A stretch of 64,000 nucleotides of DNA from positions 6,395 to 70,394 of the forward strand of contig CAKUJH010000017.1 in the NCBI GenBank assembly GCA_934661375.1, read 5' to 3'. The DNA is from an uncultured Victivallales bacterium (lineage in GTDB: Bacteria > Verrucomicrobiota > Lentisphaeria > Victivallales > UBA1829). A program made the position numbers and the translations under genes. How positions within the stretch are numbered: the stretch's first letter is position 1; the number at the start of each line of letters is the position of its first letter. The notes below the pieces were generated by a model. The model worked only from the letters and a program-made list of their open reading frames with translations. It made no database searches and was not told where the DNA came from. Positions 52,584 to 61,409 of the stretch are shown in pieces.

Positions 52584-53267
52584 ATGGGATTGCTCGGTGC
52601 GATTGGGGATGCGATTGACAGACATTTCAACAACAAAAATCAGCCGAAGGAGGAACAGCCGACTCAGGAAGACATCCTGTGGAATGCAAAATTCGAAATG
52701 AAGCAGTGCATCAAACGCATGGAGAAAAATATCCACGCGCGCGAGGAAAAAGTCAAGAAAGAATTTGAGAAAGTCAATTCTTTCCTGCGGGCAGGCGACA
52801 ACCAGGCAGCCAGATTTCATGCGGAGGCAGTGGCTACTTACCGAAGCCGGATTGCGCAGTCGCACAAACAGCTTGTTACGTTTGAGCTGATGTTCGACAA
52901 AATGAACGACGGCGCATTTTCCATGGAAGCCACGAAGATTCTCGGCGATATGGCGAAAGCTATCAAAGGAATGGCAGATCCGATGGAGGTCCGGAAACAG
53001 CTTCAGGCAGCCGCTCAATGCGAAGAGATTGTCAACGAACTCGGTGAGACCATGAAGGACACCACCGGCGAAGTCGATGATACGGATATTAAGGTGGCAA
53101 CGGAAGAAATCCTGATTCAGGCGGCGAACGGAGTGAACACCAATCCTGAAGAATCGGCTCTGAATCTCAATGGAAATCCCGGCAATACCAATGGAAATGA
53201 CAGTATTGAAACAGAGGCGAACAACGGACTGAAAAGTCTCGAAGACCTGATCAACGGGAAAAAATGA
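52584..53267 (+). CDS. CHMP/Snf7 (ESCRT-III)-like protein
   Basis: A 227-residue helical protein. Residues ~30-105 resemble helices alpha1-alpha2 of CHMP1-type ESCRT-III: WNAKFEMKQCIKRMEKNIHA and KVKKEFEKVNSFLRAGD then NQAARFHAEAVATYRSRI parallel the CHMP1 order of basic helix, loop and Ala/Arg helix. ILGDMAKAIKGMADPMEVRK and the acidic ATEEILIQA match later helices. An Asn-rich linker (~183-207) leads to a final LKSLEDLINGKK that could bind a MIT domain. The MGLLGAIGDAIDRHF start may insert into membranes. AGGAGGT upstream. It sits 15 bp before the ATPase gene. Confidence 0.68.
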   Translation: MGLLGAIGDAIDRHFNNKNQPKEEQPTQEDILWNAKFEMKQCIKRMEKNIHAREEKVKKEFEKVNSFLRAGDNQAARFHAEAVATYRSRIAQSHKQLVTFELMFDKMNDGAFSMEATKILGDMAKAIKGMADPMEVRKQLQAAAQCEEIVNELGETMKDTTGEVDDTDIKVATEEILIQAANGVNTNPEESALNLNGNPGNTNGNDSIETEANNGLKSLEDLINGKK

Positions 53268-53282
53268 TTTGCGGAGAGCAGC

Positions 53283-54440
53283 ATGAGCACATTCAACTAT
53301 GACCAGAAAGTCAAACATGAGGCGCTGGCGAAACAGGCATTGGAAGCCGGAAATCTGAAACAGGGTTTTCATCATATCTGCCAGGCTGCCATGTTCTCGT
53401 TCCTTTTGGCAAAATCGAGCGAGAGCAAAATTGCCCGGACCTATCTGGAGCAGGGGAACAAACTGCTGGAAATGGGGCAGACTCTGAAGGAAAAAATCAA
53501 TGAAGCGCCGGCAGAAGCGAAAAAAACGGCAGCCGACGGAAACGGCAAGGAAAACTCGGAGAAATCTCTGTTCCAGTCCGTGGAAACGCCGAACATGAAA
53601 TTTGCCGATGTGGCGGGAATGGATGACGTCAAACGGAAATTCACGGAAATGGTCATCACTCCGCTGAAACATCCGGAACTGGCAAGCAAATACGGCGTCA
53701 AATGCGGCGGAGGCGTCCTGCTTTACGGTCCGCCGGGAACAGGAAAAACCTTTGTGGCGCGGGCGCTTGCCGGAGAACTGAACGCCCGGTTCTATGTCAT
53801 CAAGAGCAGCGATCTGGTGTCCAAATTCGTCGGGGATACCGAAGTCCGGATCAAACGGCTTTTCGAGGAAGTCCGGAAGAATCCGCTGGCGGTGATTTTC
53901 ATTGACGAAATTGACGCGCTGATGCCGGACCGTTCCAAGCAGGACCTCAAGGAATATGACAATAAAATGGTCAATGCCCTGCTGCAGGAAATGGACGGCT
54001 TTGAATCCAAAGGCGCCAAAAACGTGCTGCTCTTTCTGGGGGCGACCAACCGGCCGTACTGCATGGACAGCGCCTTTCTGCGTCCGGGTCGTGCCGATGT
54101 GAAAATCCGGGTGGACCTGCCGGATCTGGAATGCCGGCAGAAGATTCTGGAACTGTTCTTCAAATCGCGCGGCTGGAAACTGCCGGAAACCTTGCTGCAG
54201 GACGCCGCAAAACGGACCGAAGGATTCAATTCCGCCGATGTGGACAATCTGGCGCAGATTGTGGTGTCGCTGGCATTTCAGAGCGAAGTCCGGTTCCGTG
54301 AATCGCATCCGGACGGCGACGAATACACTCCGGATTTCCAGAAACTGTTTGAGGAAGCCTTCAAAACCGCAAAAAGTTCGGTCAATCCGCGGGATCTGGA
54401 GCTGCTGGATCAATGGGAAAAACAAAATGGCATAATTTAA
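53283..54440 (+). CDS. Vps4-like AAA ATPase with N-terminal MIT-like domain
   Basis: A 385-residue single-ring AAA ATPase. Residues ~5-72 are three helices matching a MIT domain (HEALAKQALEAGNLKQGF, ARTYLEQGNKLLEMGQTLK). The AAA core has GPPGTGKT (149-156), SSDLVSKFVGDTE as a Vps4-type pore/helix region, VIFIDE (204-209), LGATNRP (252-258) and Arg267/Arg270 finger candidates. The end, FKTAKSSVNPRDLELLDQWE, mirrors the Vps4 C-terminal helix; the Vps4 beta-domain insert seems absent. No protease domain or membrane helix, so not FtsH. It probably remodels the ESCRT-III-like filaments encoded just upstream. Confidence 0.78.
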   Translation: MSTFNYDQKVKHEALAKQALEAGNLKQGFHHICQAAMFSFLLAKSSESKIARTYLEQGNKLLEMGQTLKEKINEAPAEAKKTAADGNGKENSEKSLFQSVETPNMKFADVAGMDDVKRKFTEMVITPLKHPELASKYGVKCGGGVLLYGPPGTGKTFVARALAGELNARFYVIKSSDLVSKFVGDTEVRIKRLFEEVRKNPLAVIFIDEIDALMPDRSKQDLKEYDNKMVNALLQEMDGFESKGAKNVLLFLGATNRPYCMDSAFLRPGRADVKIRVDLPDLECRQKILELFFKSRGWKLPETLLQDAAKRTEGFNSADVDNLAQIVVSLAFQSEVRFRESHPDGDEYTPDFQKLFEEAFKTAKSSVNPRDLELLDQWEKQNGII

Positions 54441-54517
54441 AATAAATTGTGTCAGAATGCGGCTGTTCAATTGCCTATTACAGATGAACAGGCAAAATCT
54501 GCAAGAGGAAAAACAAG

Positions 54518-55372
54518 ATGGCACTGAAAAAATTGAATTTTGAGGTTTCTGATCTGACTTCGGGGCTGCTCCGGGATGCAAAAATCAATTTGCAGCAGGA
54601 TCGGTCTGCCGTTATGCTTCAGAATGAACAGCTGGAGAAACACAATGCGGAGTTTCAGGCGAAAAACGCTCAGCTTCAGGCAGAAGTGGAGGCGCTCAAA
54701 CAACGCATAAATCAACAGGCGCCGATGGTCGATCTGGCTAAACAGATGCCCGAACTGCTGGTCAACTATGGAAAACGGGAACAAGAAGTGAAAATTCTTA
54801 AGCAGCAGCTGGAAGAAGCGAAAATCTTCATTACCGCCGCCGCCCAGATTCCGGAATTTCAGCAGCAGCTGCGTTCCAAGGATGATGAAATCAAAAATCT
54901 GCAGTCCCGGCTGGAAACTGCAGAAAAGGCTTCGAAGACTTTGCCGAAAGCTCCGCCGCCGGAAGCTGCCGCCGCCCGTATGCCGGTTTCATCCGCCGGA
55001 AACGGCAGACCAGCCGGCAAAGTCCGTCTCGGCAGATCTTCGGCAAGCCCTGTCCGCGCCGCGAAGACCGGGAAACCGGCGGCGTCCCGGACACGTCCTC
55101 TGGCAGGTCGGATGAACCGGTTGATCTATCTGTATAAACTTGCCAAGGAAATGGAACTTCGCCTGTGGATGCCGGAGGAATTCTGTCATCTGGCTGAGCT
55201 CGCCATCGGTTTTGACAAGGATATGTGCCGGATATTTGTGAAACATATCCGCGAGGAGGCAAAATGTCAGTCTTATCAGGGTTCGTCCTTCAGTTTCCTG
55301 GATGAATGCCGGAAGGATATGGAAAAGGTTTTCTCAATCCCGCGGATGTCGCGGAAAAATAAAGCACGCTGA
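54518..55372 (+). CDS. Coiled-coil protein of unknown function
   Basis: A 284-residue protein. Residues ~25-145 are predicted coiled coil (QNEQLEKHNAEFQAKNAQLQ and similar). A Pro/Ala/Arg-rich linker (~150-200) joins a C-terminal helical domain with RMNRLIYLYKLAKEMEL and FDKDMCRIFVKHIREEAK. No membrane segment. It lies 77 bp after the ATPase gene; that gap has a 7-bp hairpin (CTGTTCA/TGAACAG) but no clear promoter. It may be an adaptor or scaffold for the ESCRT-like proteins. Confidence 0.6.
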   Translation: MALKKLNFEVSDLTSGLLRDAKINLQQDRSAVMLQNEQLEKHNAEFQAKNAQLQAEVEALKQRINQQAPMVDLAKQMPELLVNYGKREQEVKILKQQLEEAKIFITAAAQIPEFQQQLRSKDDEIKNLQSRLETAEKASKTLPKAPPPEAAAARMPVSSAGNGRPAGKVRLGRSSASPVRAAKTGKPAASRTRPLAGRMNRLIYLYKLAKEMELRLWMPEEFCHLAELAIGFDKDMCRIFVKHIREEAKCQSYQGSSFSFLDECRKDMEKVFSIPRMSRKNKAR

Positions 55373-55398
55373 ATTTTTTTACGGAAAGGGCAGAGGTT

Positions 55399-58284
55399 AT
55401 GGCTGCAATTATTAAAATGTATACATGGTGGACAATCCGCCATCATAAGAAAAGTGAGGAACAGGCGTATAAGCTGATTGCGATTTCCCGCAGAAAAACG
55501 GTCTCCGGAATCAACGGAAATTCGCTCAATGATACGCTGGAAATATCGCCGGCGACGGATCAGACCGTCAGACAGAAAATCAAGGACGGGGCAGTGGTTT
55601 TTGGCATCCGTCCGTCCGGCTTTGCGATGGATTTCGAGTTCAAATCTGTCCAGAAAGAGAGTGTCCCCGGCGTTCTCAATGCGAAAATGCACGGTGTCTT
55701 TTCCTTGAATCTTGCCAATCCGGACGCGCTTGGAATGCTTCTGGTCGATTTGCCGGAACTCTGCAAGAAATCAAACAACGAATGGACCGCTGAAGATTTG
55801 CAGTCGCTGTTTGCCGAATACAAAGACAGAATTGAAATCGCACTGCGCCGGCGTGTGGGTAGTTCGCCGGTTACCGCGCAGGAACTGCTTTCGGTCGGCG
55901 ATTCGTATAATTACAGCAGCGAGCAGGTTTTCCCGTCCTGGCTGAAGGTGGATTATCTGCACACGAAATACACTTATACGGAAGCGGATTTCCGGGCGGC
56001 ACTTCCTGCCGTGGCGGAGCAAGGGAAAAAGTTTTCGCAAGAAGCCGCCGCCTGGGAAGAAGAATACAACCGCAAAGTCGAAGCGATGGAACGTCAGAAA
56101 GCGGAAGCGGAACTGCGCCGGTCTGCCGCCCTGCAGAATATGGACATTCTGAATCGGGAGCATCAGATTGAACTGGCAAAAATCGAAGGCGAACGGAACT
56201 TTTTCCGGAAAAGACATCCTGAACTGTCTGAAATCGGCGACATGTTCAAGACCTACCGGAATAAAACCTATGCCGCCTATGCCCGTATTTTCTATTATTT
56301 TGCGGATCATCCCATCCTGACTCCGATCATTCTTTTTGCGGCGCTGATGGTTTACAATGTCGCCGCCTCCACCATTATTCCTCTGCGGGTTCAGATCCGG
56401 ATTGAGGGAAATAATGATACCGCGGTTAGTGCGCTGGAATCTGAAATTTTCGAATATTTCAAACCGGAAAAAGGCAAAATTATCACAGCCCCATTGGGGT
56501 TTTCGGATGCGGACGGTGGACGGCAGACCGAAGAGTTTCTGCTGGTTCGGGGACAAATTGATGATTTTCAGCAGGAACTGCAAAAGTCTGTTCAAAACCA
56601 GCAGCAGTATCTTGAAGGCAAAGTCCGCAGTACTCCGGCGCATTATTCCTTTTTTGACGGCGGGTTGAACTTTGCCCTCAAGAAAAAAGTTTATGTCTTT
56701 ACTGCCAAAGACAGCGAAAAAGTTGCGAATCAGCAGACCGTCATCCTGATTGGGAAAAATTCCATTGAAAGCGATTTGAAAGATTTTCTGGAGAATAGTT
56801 TTGCTGCCGGAAGGGTTGATACTGACAACGACGACAAACAATATCCCGATGGTATTGTTTTCTGCTTCAAATTGCGCAGTGGCATCAGCACCAAACACCT
56901 GAGTGCGGCAATCACCAAAAAATTTAAATGTAAAGCGACCGGAAGCAATCCGGTGATAGTCAACGCACGCGCAGCGCAGACAGTGAATGTTGTTCTGGAC
57001 GTCAGTAAACTCACATTTACTCAGACACAAAAAGTAGAAAAATACTTCCTGGATAACGATTCCTTTCTGGAAAAAAAGACTATGTCCGTGCCTTGTAGCA
57101 AACAGGATATGAGAGCTAAACTCAGAGTCTTTTTCGAAAAAGAAGAAAACAGAGACATATCTGGAGATTGGGATAAGGATGGAAAAAGCACTTTTATCTT
57201 CAAACCCGTCCAAGTGCAGAAAAAAATTCTCCGCATTCAGATTGACAAAACAACCGATCGGATGCTCGATGATTTCAGTAAATTGCAGAAAGAGTATGGC
57301 ATCAACAAAAAGGGAACAACCTATACTCTGGAGTACTTTGCAACGCCCGAAGGAGAAAAAAAGCGGAGTGCTTTTGAACAGGATGTGGAGCGTTTGGGCT
57401 ATCTGAAATGGGAAAAAGAGACACAGATCGAAAACGGCAAAGTGATAATTTATAAAGTCGAGGAGCAGCGTACAATTGATACCAGTGAATTGCCCTCTGC
57501 CGACCGCAATAAGATCAAAGAGACTTTTAAGGGGATCGGCGAAGGGAATCAGATCACGGTTAATGCCGAAAACCTGAACAGCGAAGCTGTGGAAAATTTT
57601 ATCCGTAAGACTGGCATTGATATCAGGGGTAATAAAGCAGTCAAACTTCCCCTTCGGGAATTGGTTGTCCGCATCCAGGGGACGCCGAGCCAGACAACTC
57701 GGGATTGTCTGAACCGTCAGGGATTCCAGACGAAGGGGGATGGTTATTATGCTGCCGGATATTATACGGATGATGACTGCAAGACGAAATTGTCTGCATT
57801 GAATAAACTGTCGCCGGCGCTGAGCCTGGTCAGCTATGATAACAACCAGTTGGTTTTTCAGCAGAAAATCTATGTGCAGTGGAAGGCGCCCGGTTTGCCG
57901 GAAGTGAAAGACCTGCTTGCGGATGGATATTTTTCCGAAGAGGAAATCAACGCCGTTCAGCATCAACAGAAATTCAGAGAGTATGTTTTTAGAACCAGCA
58001 ACAATGCAGATTCCCAGACGATTACCATTTCAAAGCCGAAGAAGAATTATCAGGTAATGTTTCACATCGATCCGGATGATTTCAAGGAAATCTATCCTGT
58101 ACTGCGGAAATCCTTCGGTAATGATGAATTCCGTATTATCAAGCAGCATCGCAATCCGTCGTACGTCATGTCCCGCGTCAGAAGCGACAAAGCCCCAGCG
58201 GCTCTTCAAACGGATATTTATGATAAATTGCAGCACTGTCCAATCATTCCGAATATCTCGGTGCTGCCGGAAAAAACTGAATAA
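55399..58284 (+). CDS. Large single-pass membrane protein with SPFH-like cytosolic domain
   Basis: A 961-residue protein. Residues ~45-205 contain GVFSLNLANPDALGMLLVDL and LQSLFAEYKDRIEIALRRRV, resembling the SPFH (stomatin/prohibitin/HflK) domain that marks membrane microdomains. Residues ~207-270 are coiled coil, then one membrane helix at ~305-328 (HPILTPIILFAALMVYNV). About 630 residues follow on the other side, rich in Lys and aromatic residues, seemingly repeats of ~90-residue alpha/beta modules. From about 56800 the sequence is visibly richer in A/T than its neighbours. No exact family was recognised. Confidence 0.6.
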   Translation: MAAIIKMYTWWTIRHHKKSEEQAYKLIAISRRKTVSGINGNSLNDTLEISPATDQTVRQKIKDGAVVFGIRPSGFAMDFEFKSVQKESVPGVLNAKMHGVFSLNLANPDALGMLLVDLPELCKKSNNEWTAEDLQSLFAEYKDRIEIALRRRVGSSPVTAQELLSVGDSYNYSSEQVFPSWLKVDYLHTKYTYTEADFRAALPAVAEQGKKFSQEAAAWEEEYNRKVEAMERQKAEAELRRSAALQNMDILNREHQIELAKIEGERNFFRKRHPELSEIGDMFKTYRNKTYAAYARIFYYFADHPILTPIILFAALMVYNVAASTIIPLRVQIRIEGNNDTAVSALESEIFEYFKPEKGKIITAPLGFSDADGGRQTEEFLLVRGQIDDFQQELQKSVQNQQQYLEGKVRSTPAHYSFFDGGLNFALKKKVYVFTAKDSEKVANQQTVILIGKNSIESDLKDFLENSFAAGRVDTDNDDKQYPDGIVFCFKLRSGISTKHLSAAITKKFKCKATGSNPVIVNARAAQTVNVVLDVSKLTFTQTQKVEKYFLDNDSFLEKKTMSVPCSKQDMRAKLRVFFEKEENRDISGDWDKDGKSTFIFKPVQVQKKILRIQIDKTTDRMLDDFSKLQKEYGINKKGTTYTLEYFATPEGEKKRSAFEQDVERLGYLKWEKETQIENGKVIIYKVEEQRTIDTSELPSADRNKIKETFKGIGEGNQITVNAENLNSEAVENFIRKTGIDIRGNKAVKLPLRELVVRIQGTPSQTTRDCLNRQGFQTKGDGYYAAGYYTDDDCKTKLSALNKLSPALSLVSYDNNQLVFQQKIYVQWKAPGLPEVKDLLADGYFSEEEINAVQHQQKFREYVFRTSNNADSQTITISKPKKNYQVMFHIDPDDFKEIYPVLRKSFGNDEFRIIKQHRNPSYVMSRVRSDKAPAALQTDIYDKLQHCPIIPNISVLPEKTE

Positions 58285-58314
58285 AGAAAAAACTCAACTG
58301 AAAGGATTTTGAAT

Positions 58315-59151
58315 ATGAAGAAAAAACATGTTTGTCTTATGTTTGCATCATTGTTTGCAGCATCATTTTGCGGATGTTACAATATGCGCACAGACCCGAA
58401 CGAATCACTGGATAAAGTGACGTTCTGCGAGTGGTGCGAGCACTATCTGCTGTTCGCGCATGACTGCCGCCGCTCGCGGGAGAAGTGCATCCCCATCTGT
58501 ATCGAAGACTGCAAACGGTTCGATAGAAATCTGGCTGAGGAACAGGAAAAATGGAAGGCGTTCAAAAACATGGAGCCTTACAGACCGCGCCGGACAGGAA
58601 TTGTCCTGATGGATCAGATCAACCGAACTCTTGCCAACATTACGGAACAGATCCGGTATGAGGTGGTCATTCCGTACAAGGAACTTGATAAACAGGGGCA
58701 TATTCAGGCGTACAAGGTGTTTCGCGCGGATATAAAACATACGATGGCAGCATTCAATGTCGACCGCAAAACGGCACTGCAATGGACGTATACTAACTGG
58801 AAGAACCGTTACGGCGAGGAAAGATGTCAGCAGCTGATGGCGGCTTTCCCCATCATTGAAAATATGCAGGCGGACCGGCAGCTGAGAGGCGCAATTGTGC
58901 GCAATGCAGACAAAATCAATGAGCTGATTATCAAAATACCTCTGACTGTGGTGCAGTTGAGAGAGGCGGCAAAGACTTCAAAGGGGAGAGAACGCATCAG
59001 CAAGGCCGGAAGACAGTCTGTGAGTATTGCCTTGAGGCTGGCCGCAACGCTTGGTTATCTCGGCGAGTTCCAGAAAGAAGAGCTCCAGGAAGCGCGTGAC
59101 ATAAGAGTTGCAATTGAGGACATTCAGAAACATAACAACAATGGAATCTAA
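58315..59151 (+). CDS. Lipoprotein of unknown function (helical)
   Basis: A 278-residue protein with signal peptide MKKKHVCLMFASLFAASF and a lipobox ending in CGC, so it is probably lipid-anchored. The first ~60 mature residues contain many cysteines (FCEWCEHYLLF, CRRSREKC, CIEDC), possible disulfides or a metal site in the periplasm. The rest is helical and charged. AAAGGA precedes the ATG at 58315. It is adjacent to another lipoprotein in the operon; no family was recognised. Confidence 0.6.
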   Translation: MKKKHVCLMFASLFAASFCGCYNMRTDPNESLDKVTFCEWCEHYLLFAHDCRRSREKCIPICIEDCKRFDRNLAEEQEKWKAFKNMEPYRPRRTGIVLMDQINRTLANITEQIRYEVVIPYKELDKQGHIQAYKVFRADIKHTMAAFNVDRKTALQWTYTNWKNRYGEERCQQLMAAFPIIENMQADRQLRGAIVRNADKINELIIKIPLTVVQLREAAKTSKGRERISKAGRQSVSIALRLAATLGYLGEFQKEELQEARDIRVAIEDIQKHNNNGI

Positions 59152-59170
59152 AAACACAAAGGAGTGAAAG

Positions 59171-60040
59171 ATGAAATCATTGATGTTGAACATGATGGCG
59201 GCTGCCGCATTGGTTTTTCTGTGCGGATGTGTTACCGTGTGGGATTTGCCGCAAGGATTTGATCCGCAGCATTCCACCGACCGGATATTGATTCAGGTTG
59301 AACCGGCGAAAGAAACCGACAATCATAAGGTGGATCAGGCAATTAAGGACAAACTGAATGCTTTCCTGTCTACCAGGTTCAGTTCATCCGCCCGTTTTGT
59401 GGTACTGACTGGATTCCAAGGAGATCTTGCCGGAACACAGAACAAATTTTTGCGGATTTCTCCCTATCTTACTTATCACCGGGATCCGAAGAAAGCCGGT
59501 AACATTTACTATTGTCAGACCTCTATTTCGTGTCAGCTTCTGGATTTGGAAGCCGGCGCACTCAGCAATAATGGGGCGGATGATATTCAAATCTCCAAAA
59601 ATTGTCCGAAACCCATTCTCGTTGATCGTGTTTACGGTCAGGAACATTTCTCAGTGACCGCCATGGACGTGGATACTATGTTCACTGAAACGTTCCCCCT
59701 GGTGTGGAAGGAACTTGAAATAAAGATTGCGGAAAAATTTCCGGTCAATGCAAGAGTTACATCGGTTGAGTCCACGAGATCCGGTACGAAAGTCCACATC
59801 AATGCCGGTACCGCAAACGGTCTGCAAAGCAGCGATCTGTTCAAAGTGTACGCAATCAAGAACAAGATGGTTACAGTTGTCGCTATGGCGAAGGGGCTGG
59901 TCGGTGCGAATGATTCGACTCTGACCATCACCAAATGGAATGAGGACGATGCGACTGTGCGGGACATCTATATGCCGCAGATGATGCAGAACCGGGCGGA
60001 TGACCTGTATGTGGTTGCCGAGCCGAAAAAATCCCAATAA
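59171..60040 (+). CDS. Lipoprotein with FlgT-like C-terminal domain
   Basis: A 289-residue lipoprotein: signal peptide MKSLMLNMMAAAALVF followed by LCGC. Residues ~35-90 (ILIQVEPAKETDNHKVDQAI) resemble the start of CsgG/TolB-N-type envelope domains, and the C-terminal ~90 residues contain VHINAGTANGLQSSDLFKVY, a FlgT-C-like pattern found in outer-membrane-associated proteins. AAAGGAG is upstream. Location at the inner leaflet of the outer membrane is inferred. Confidence 0.55.
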   Translation: MKSLMLNMMAAAALVFLCGCVTVWDLPQGFDPQHSTDRILIQVEPAKETDNHKVDQAIKDKLNAFLSTRFSSSARFVVLTGFQGDLAGTQNKFLRISPYLTYHRDPKKAGNIYYCQTSISCQLLDLEAGALSNNGADDIQISKNCPKPILVDRVYGQEHFSVTAMDVDTMFTETFPLVWKELEIKIAEKFPVNARVTSVESTRSGTKVHINAGTANGLQSSDLFKVYAIKNKMVTVVAMAKGLVGANDSTLTITKWNEDDATVRDIYMPQMMQNRADDLYVVAEPKKSQ

Positions 60041-60122
60041 TTTCTGAAACATTGTCAGTAATGCCATGCGGAATGTCCTTATATATACAGAAGGCATTAC
60101 TGACAAACTTCAGGAGCAGCGC

Positions 60123-60854
60123 ATGAACATCGTTATGCAGGGAAAATCCGTCAGAGACGGGATCGGTTATTTTCTGATCGGACAGAGCCGCTTTTTCAGC
60201 GGACGCGATTTATGGAAATACGCCCTGCTTCCGCTGTTTTTCATGGCGCTGTTTTATCTGTTTGTGTTTGCGGGCATGGTGTGGCTGCTGACGGCTTTGA
60301 CGGAAGGAATGGAAAATACTTCGTTCGGACAAAGTCTGTCGCATCTTTCCGTGTATCTGTTTTTCGGGGTGTGCGTTCTGCTGGTATGGGGGACGCAGAA
60401 TGCTCTTTATCAGTGTTTCGGGGCGTTTATTTTTGATGCGCTTTCCGAATATTATGAAAAAAAGGAATACGGTTATACGTGCAGCTGTCCCGCCAGACAG
60501 AGAAGGGCGGCGGAATGGGACAGCTGTCTGCTGTCCTGCCGAAACTTTATACTGGGGCTTGGTCTGATGCTGGTGCTGTTTGTTTCTTTCGGGGCGGTGT
60601 CGCTCATCTGCACTCCGCTGATGGGCTATCTGCAAGGCGTCTCCTGTTTTCAGGCATGTGCGGTCAATCACGGAATGCGTCTCGATACTCTGCGGCCGCG
60701 GCTGCACCGGCATTTTCTGACGATCACCGTATTCGGGACATGTTCCCTGCTGGCGCAGATGATTCCGTTTCTGTCATTTGTCCTGACGCCGGGTTTTTTT
60801 GTGGGGGGATGCCATCTTTTCCGGGATAAGATACTGTCGGAATCCGACATATGA
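60123..60854 (+). CDS. EI24/CysZ-like integral membrane protein
   Basis: A 243-residue polytopic protein. GYFLIGQSRFFSGRDLWKYA and the following LLPLFFMALFYLF match the start of EI24/CysZ-family proteins, with four or five more hydrophobic segments and a final LSFVLTPGFFVGGCHLF. CysZ moves sulfate; other members have unknown roles in membrane stress. The start at 60123 has AGGAG 6 nt upstream; the frame is open 19 codons further. The C-rich loop (CSCPARQRR) is unusual. Confidence 0.65.
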   Translation: MNIVMQGKSVRDGIGYFLIGQSRFFSGRDLWKYALLPLFFMALFYLFVFAGMVWLLTALTEGMENTSFGQSLSHLSVYLFFGVCVLLVWGTQNALYQCFGAFIFDALSEYYEKKEYGYTCSCPARQRRAAEWDSCLLSCRNFILGLGLMLVLFVSFGAVSLICTPLMGYLQGVSCFQACAVNHGMRLDTLRPRLHRHFLTITVFGTCSLLAQMIPFLSFVLTPGFFVGGCHLFRDKILSESDI

Positions 60855-60884
60855 AATCATAATCAAATCATAGGAGAGTTCAAC

Positions 60885-61406
60885 ATGAGTTATTACAATG
60901 CAGTGATGAAAGGTGCGGGAAAAATCAGTTTTTTCTGGCGGATTGTTCTTTGTCTGCTTTTTCCGCCGCTGGCGGTGTTTGACAAAGGATGCTTTTCGCT
61001 TGCGCTGGTGTATATCCTGACGGTCGGGGGAACGGGAACCGGCGTTCTGTTCGGATTCTTCATCTTTTCGTTTCTGGTCGGCTGGATTCCCGCGGGGCTG
61101 GTTGCGCTGCTGATTTGTGCCGCAGACCTCAAAAATGAAAAGAATCAGCCGGATGACGGCACTGTCTGCTGCGAAGACGAAGGCGTACCGATGCAGTTGA
61201 GTTTCCGGGATCTTCTGATACTGGGATTCCGTTACCTGCTCTGTATTTTGTTTCCGCCGCTGGCGGTCATTGACAAAGGGTGCGGAGCTTTCCTGCTGGT
61301 GATCCTATTTACGCTGTCCGGCTGGCTTCCCGGCGTGGTGCTGGCGTTTCTGATTTGTCTGAAAAGCAATAATTATTACAGAAAAAATCCCGCAGATCCT
61401 GAGTGA
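60885..61406 (+). CDS. Double PMP3/YqaE-domain membrane protein
   Basis: A 173-residue protein with two copies of the ~50-residue PMP3 (UPF0057) unit: CLLFPPLAVFDKGC near residue 23 and CILFPPLAVIDKGC near residue 120, each followed by a second helix with a GW(I/L)PG-type turn. Single-unit PMP3 proteins are stress-induced regulators of membrane potential. The linker has CCEDEG. AGGAGAG upstream. It is followed 3 bp later by a second protein of the same type. Confidence 0.72.
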   Translation: MSYYNAVMKGAGKISFFWRIVLCLLFPPLAVFDKGCFSLALVYILTVGGTGTGVLFGFFIFSFLVGWIPAGLVALLICAADLKNEKNQPDDGTVCCEDEGVPMQLSFRDLLILGFRYLLCILFPPLAVIDKGCGAFLLVILFTLSGWLPGVVLAFLICLKSNNYYRKNPADPE

Positions 61407-61409
61407 GCG

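Noticed and set aside
53283..54440. FtsH, MoxR or ClpX identity for the AAA ATPase
   Set aside because: There is no membrane helix or HExxH protease as in FtsH, the fold order is not MoxR-like, and there is no ClpX zinc domain; the Vps4-type helix and MIT-like start fit better.
54441..54517. Internal promoter for the second half of the ESCRT-like operon
   Set aside because: No -35/-10 pair with 16- or 17-bp spacing was seen; only a short hairpin is present.
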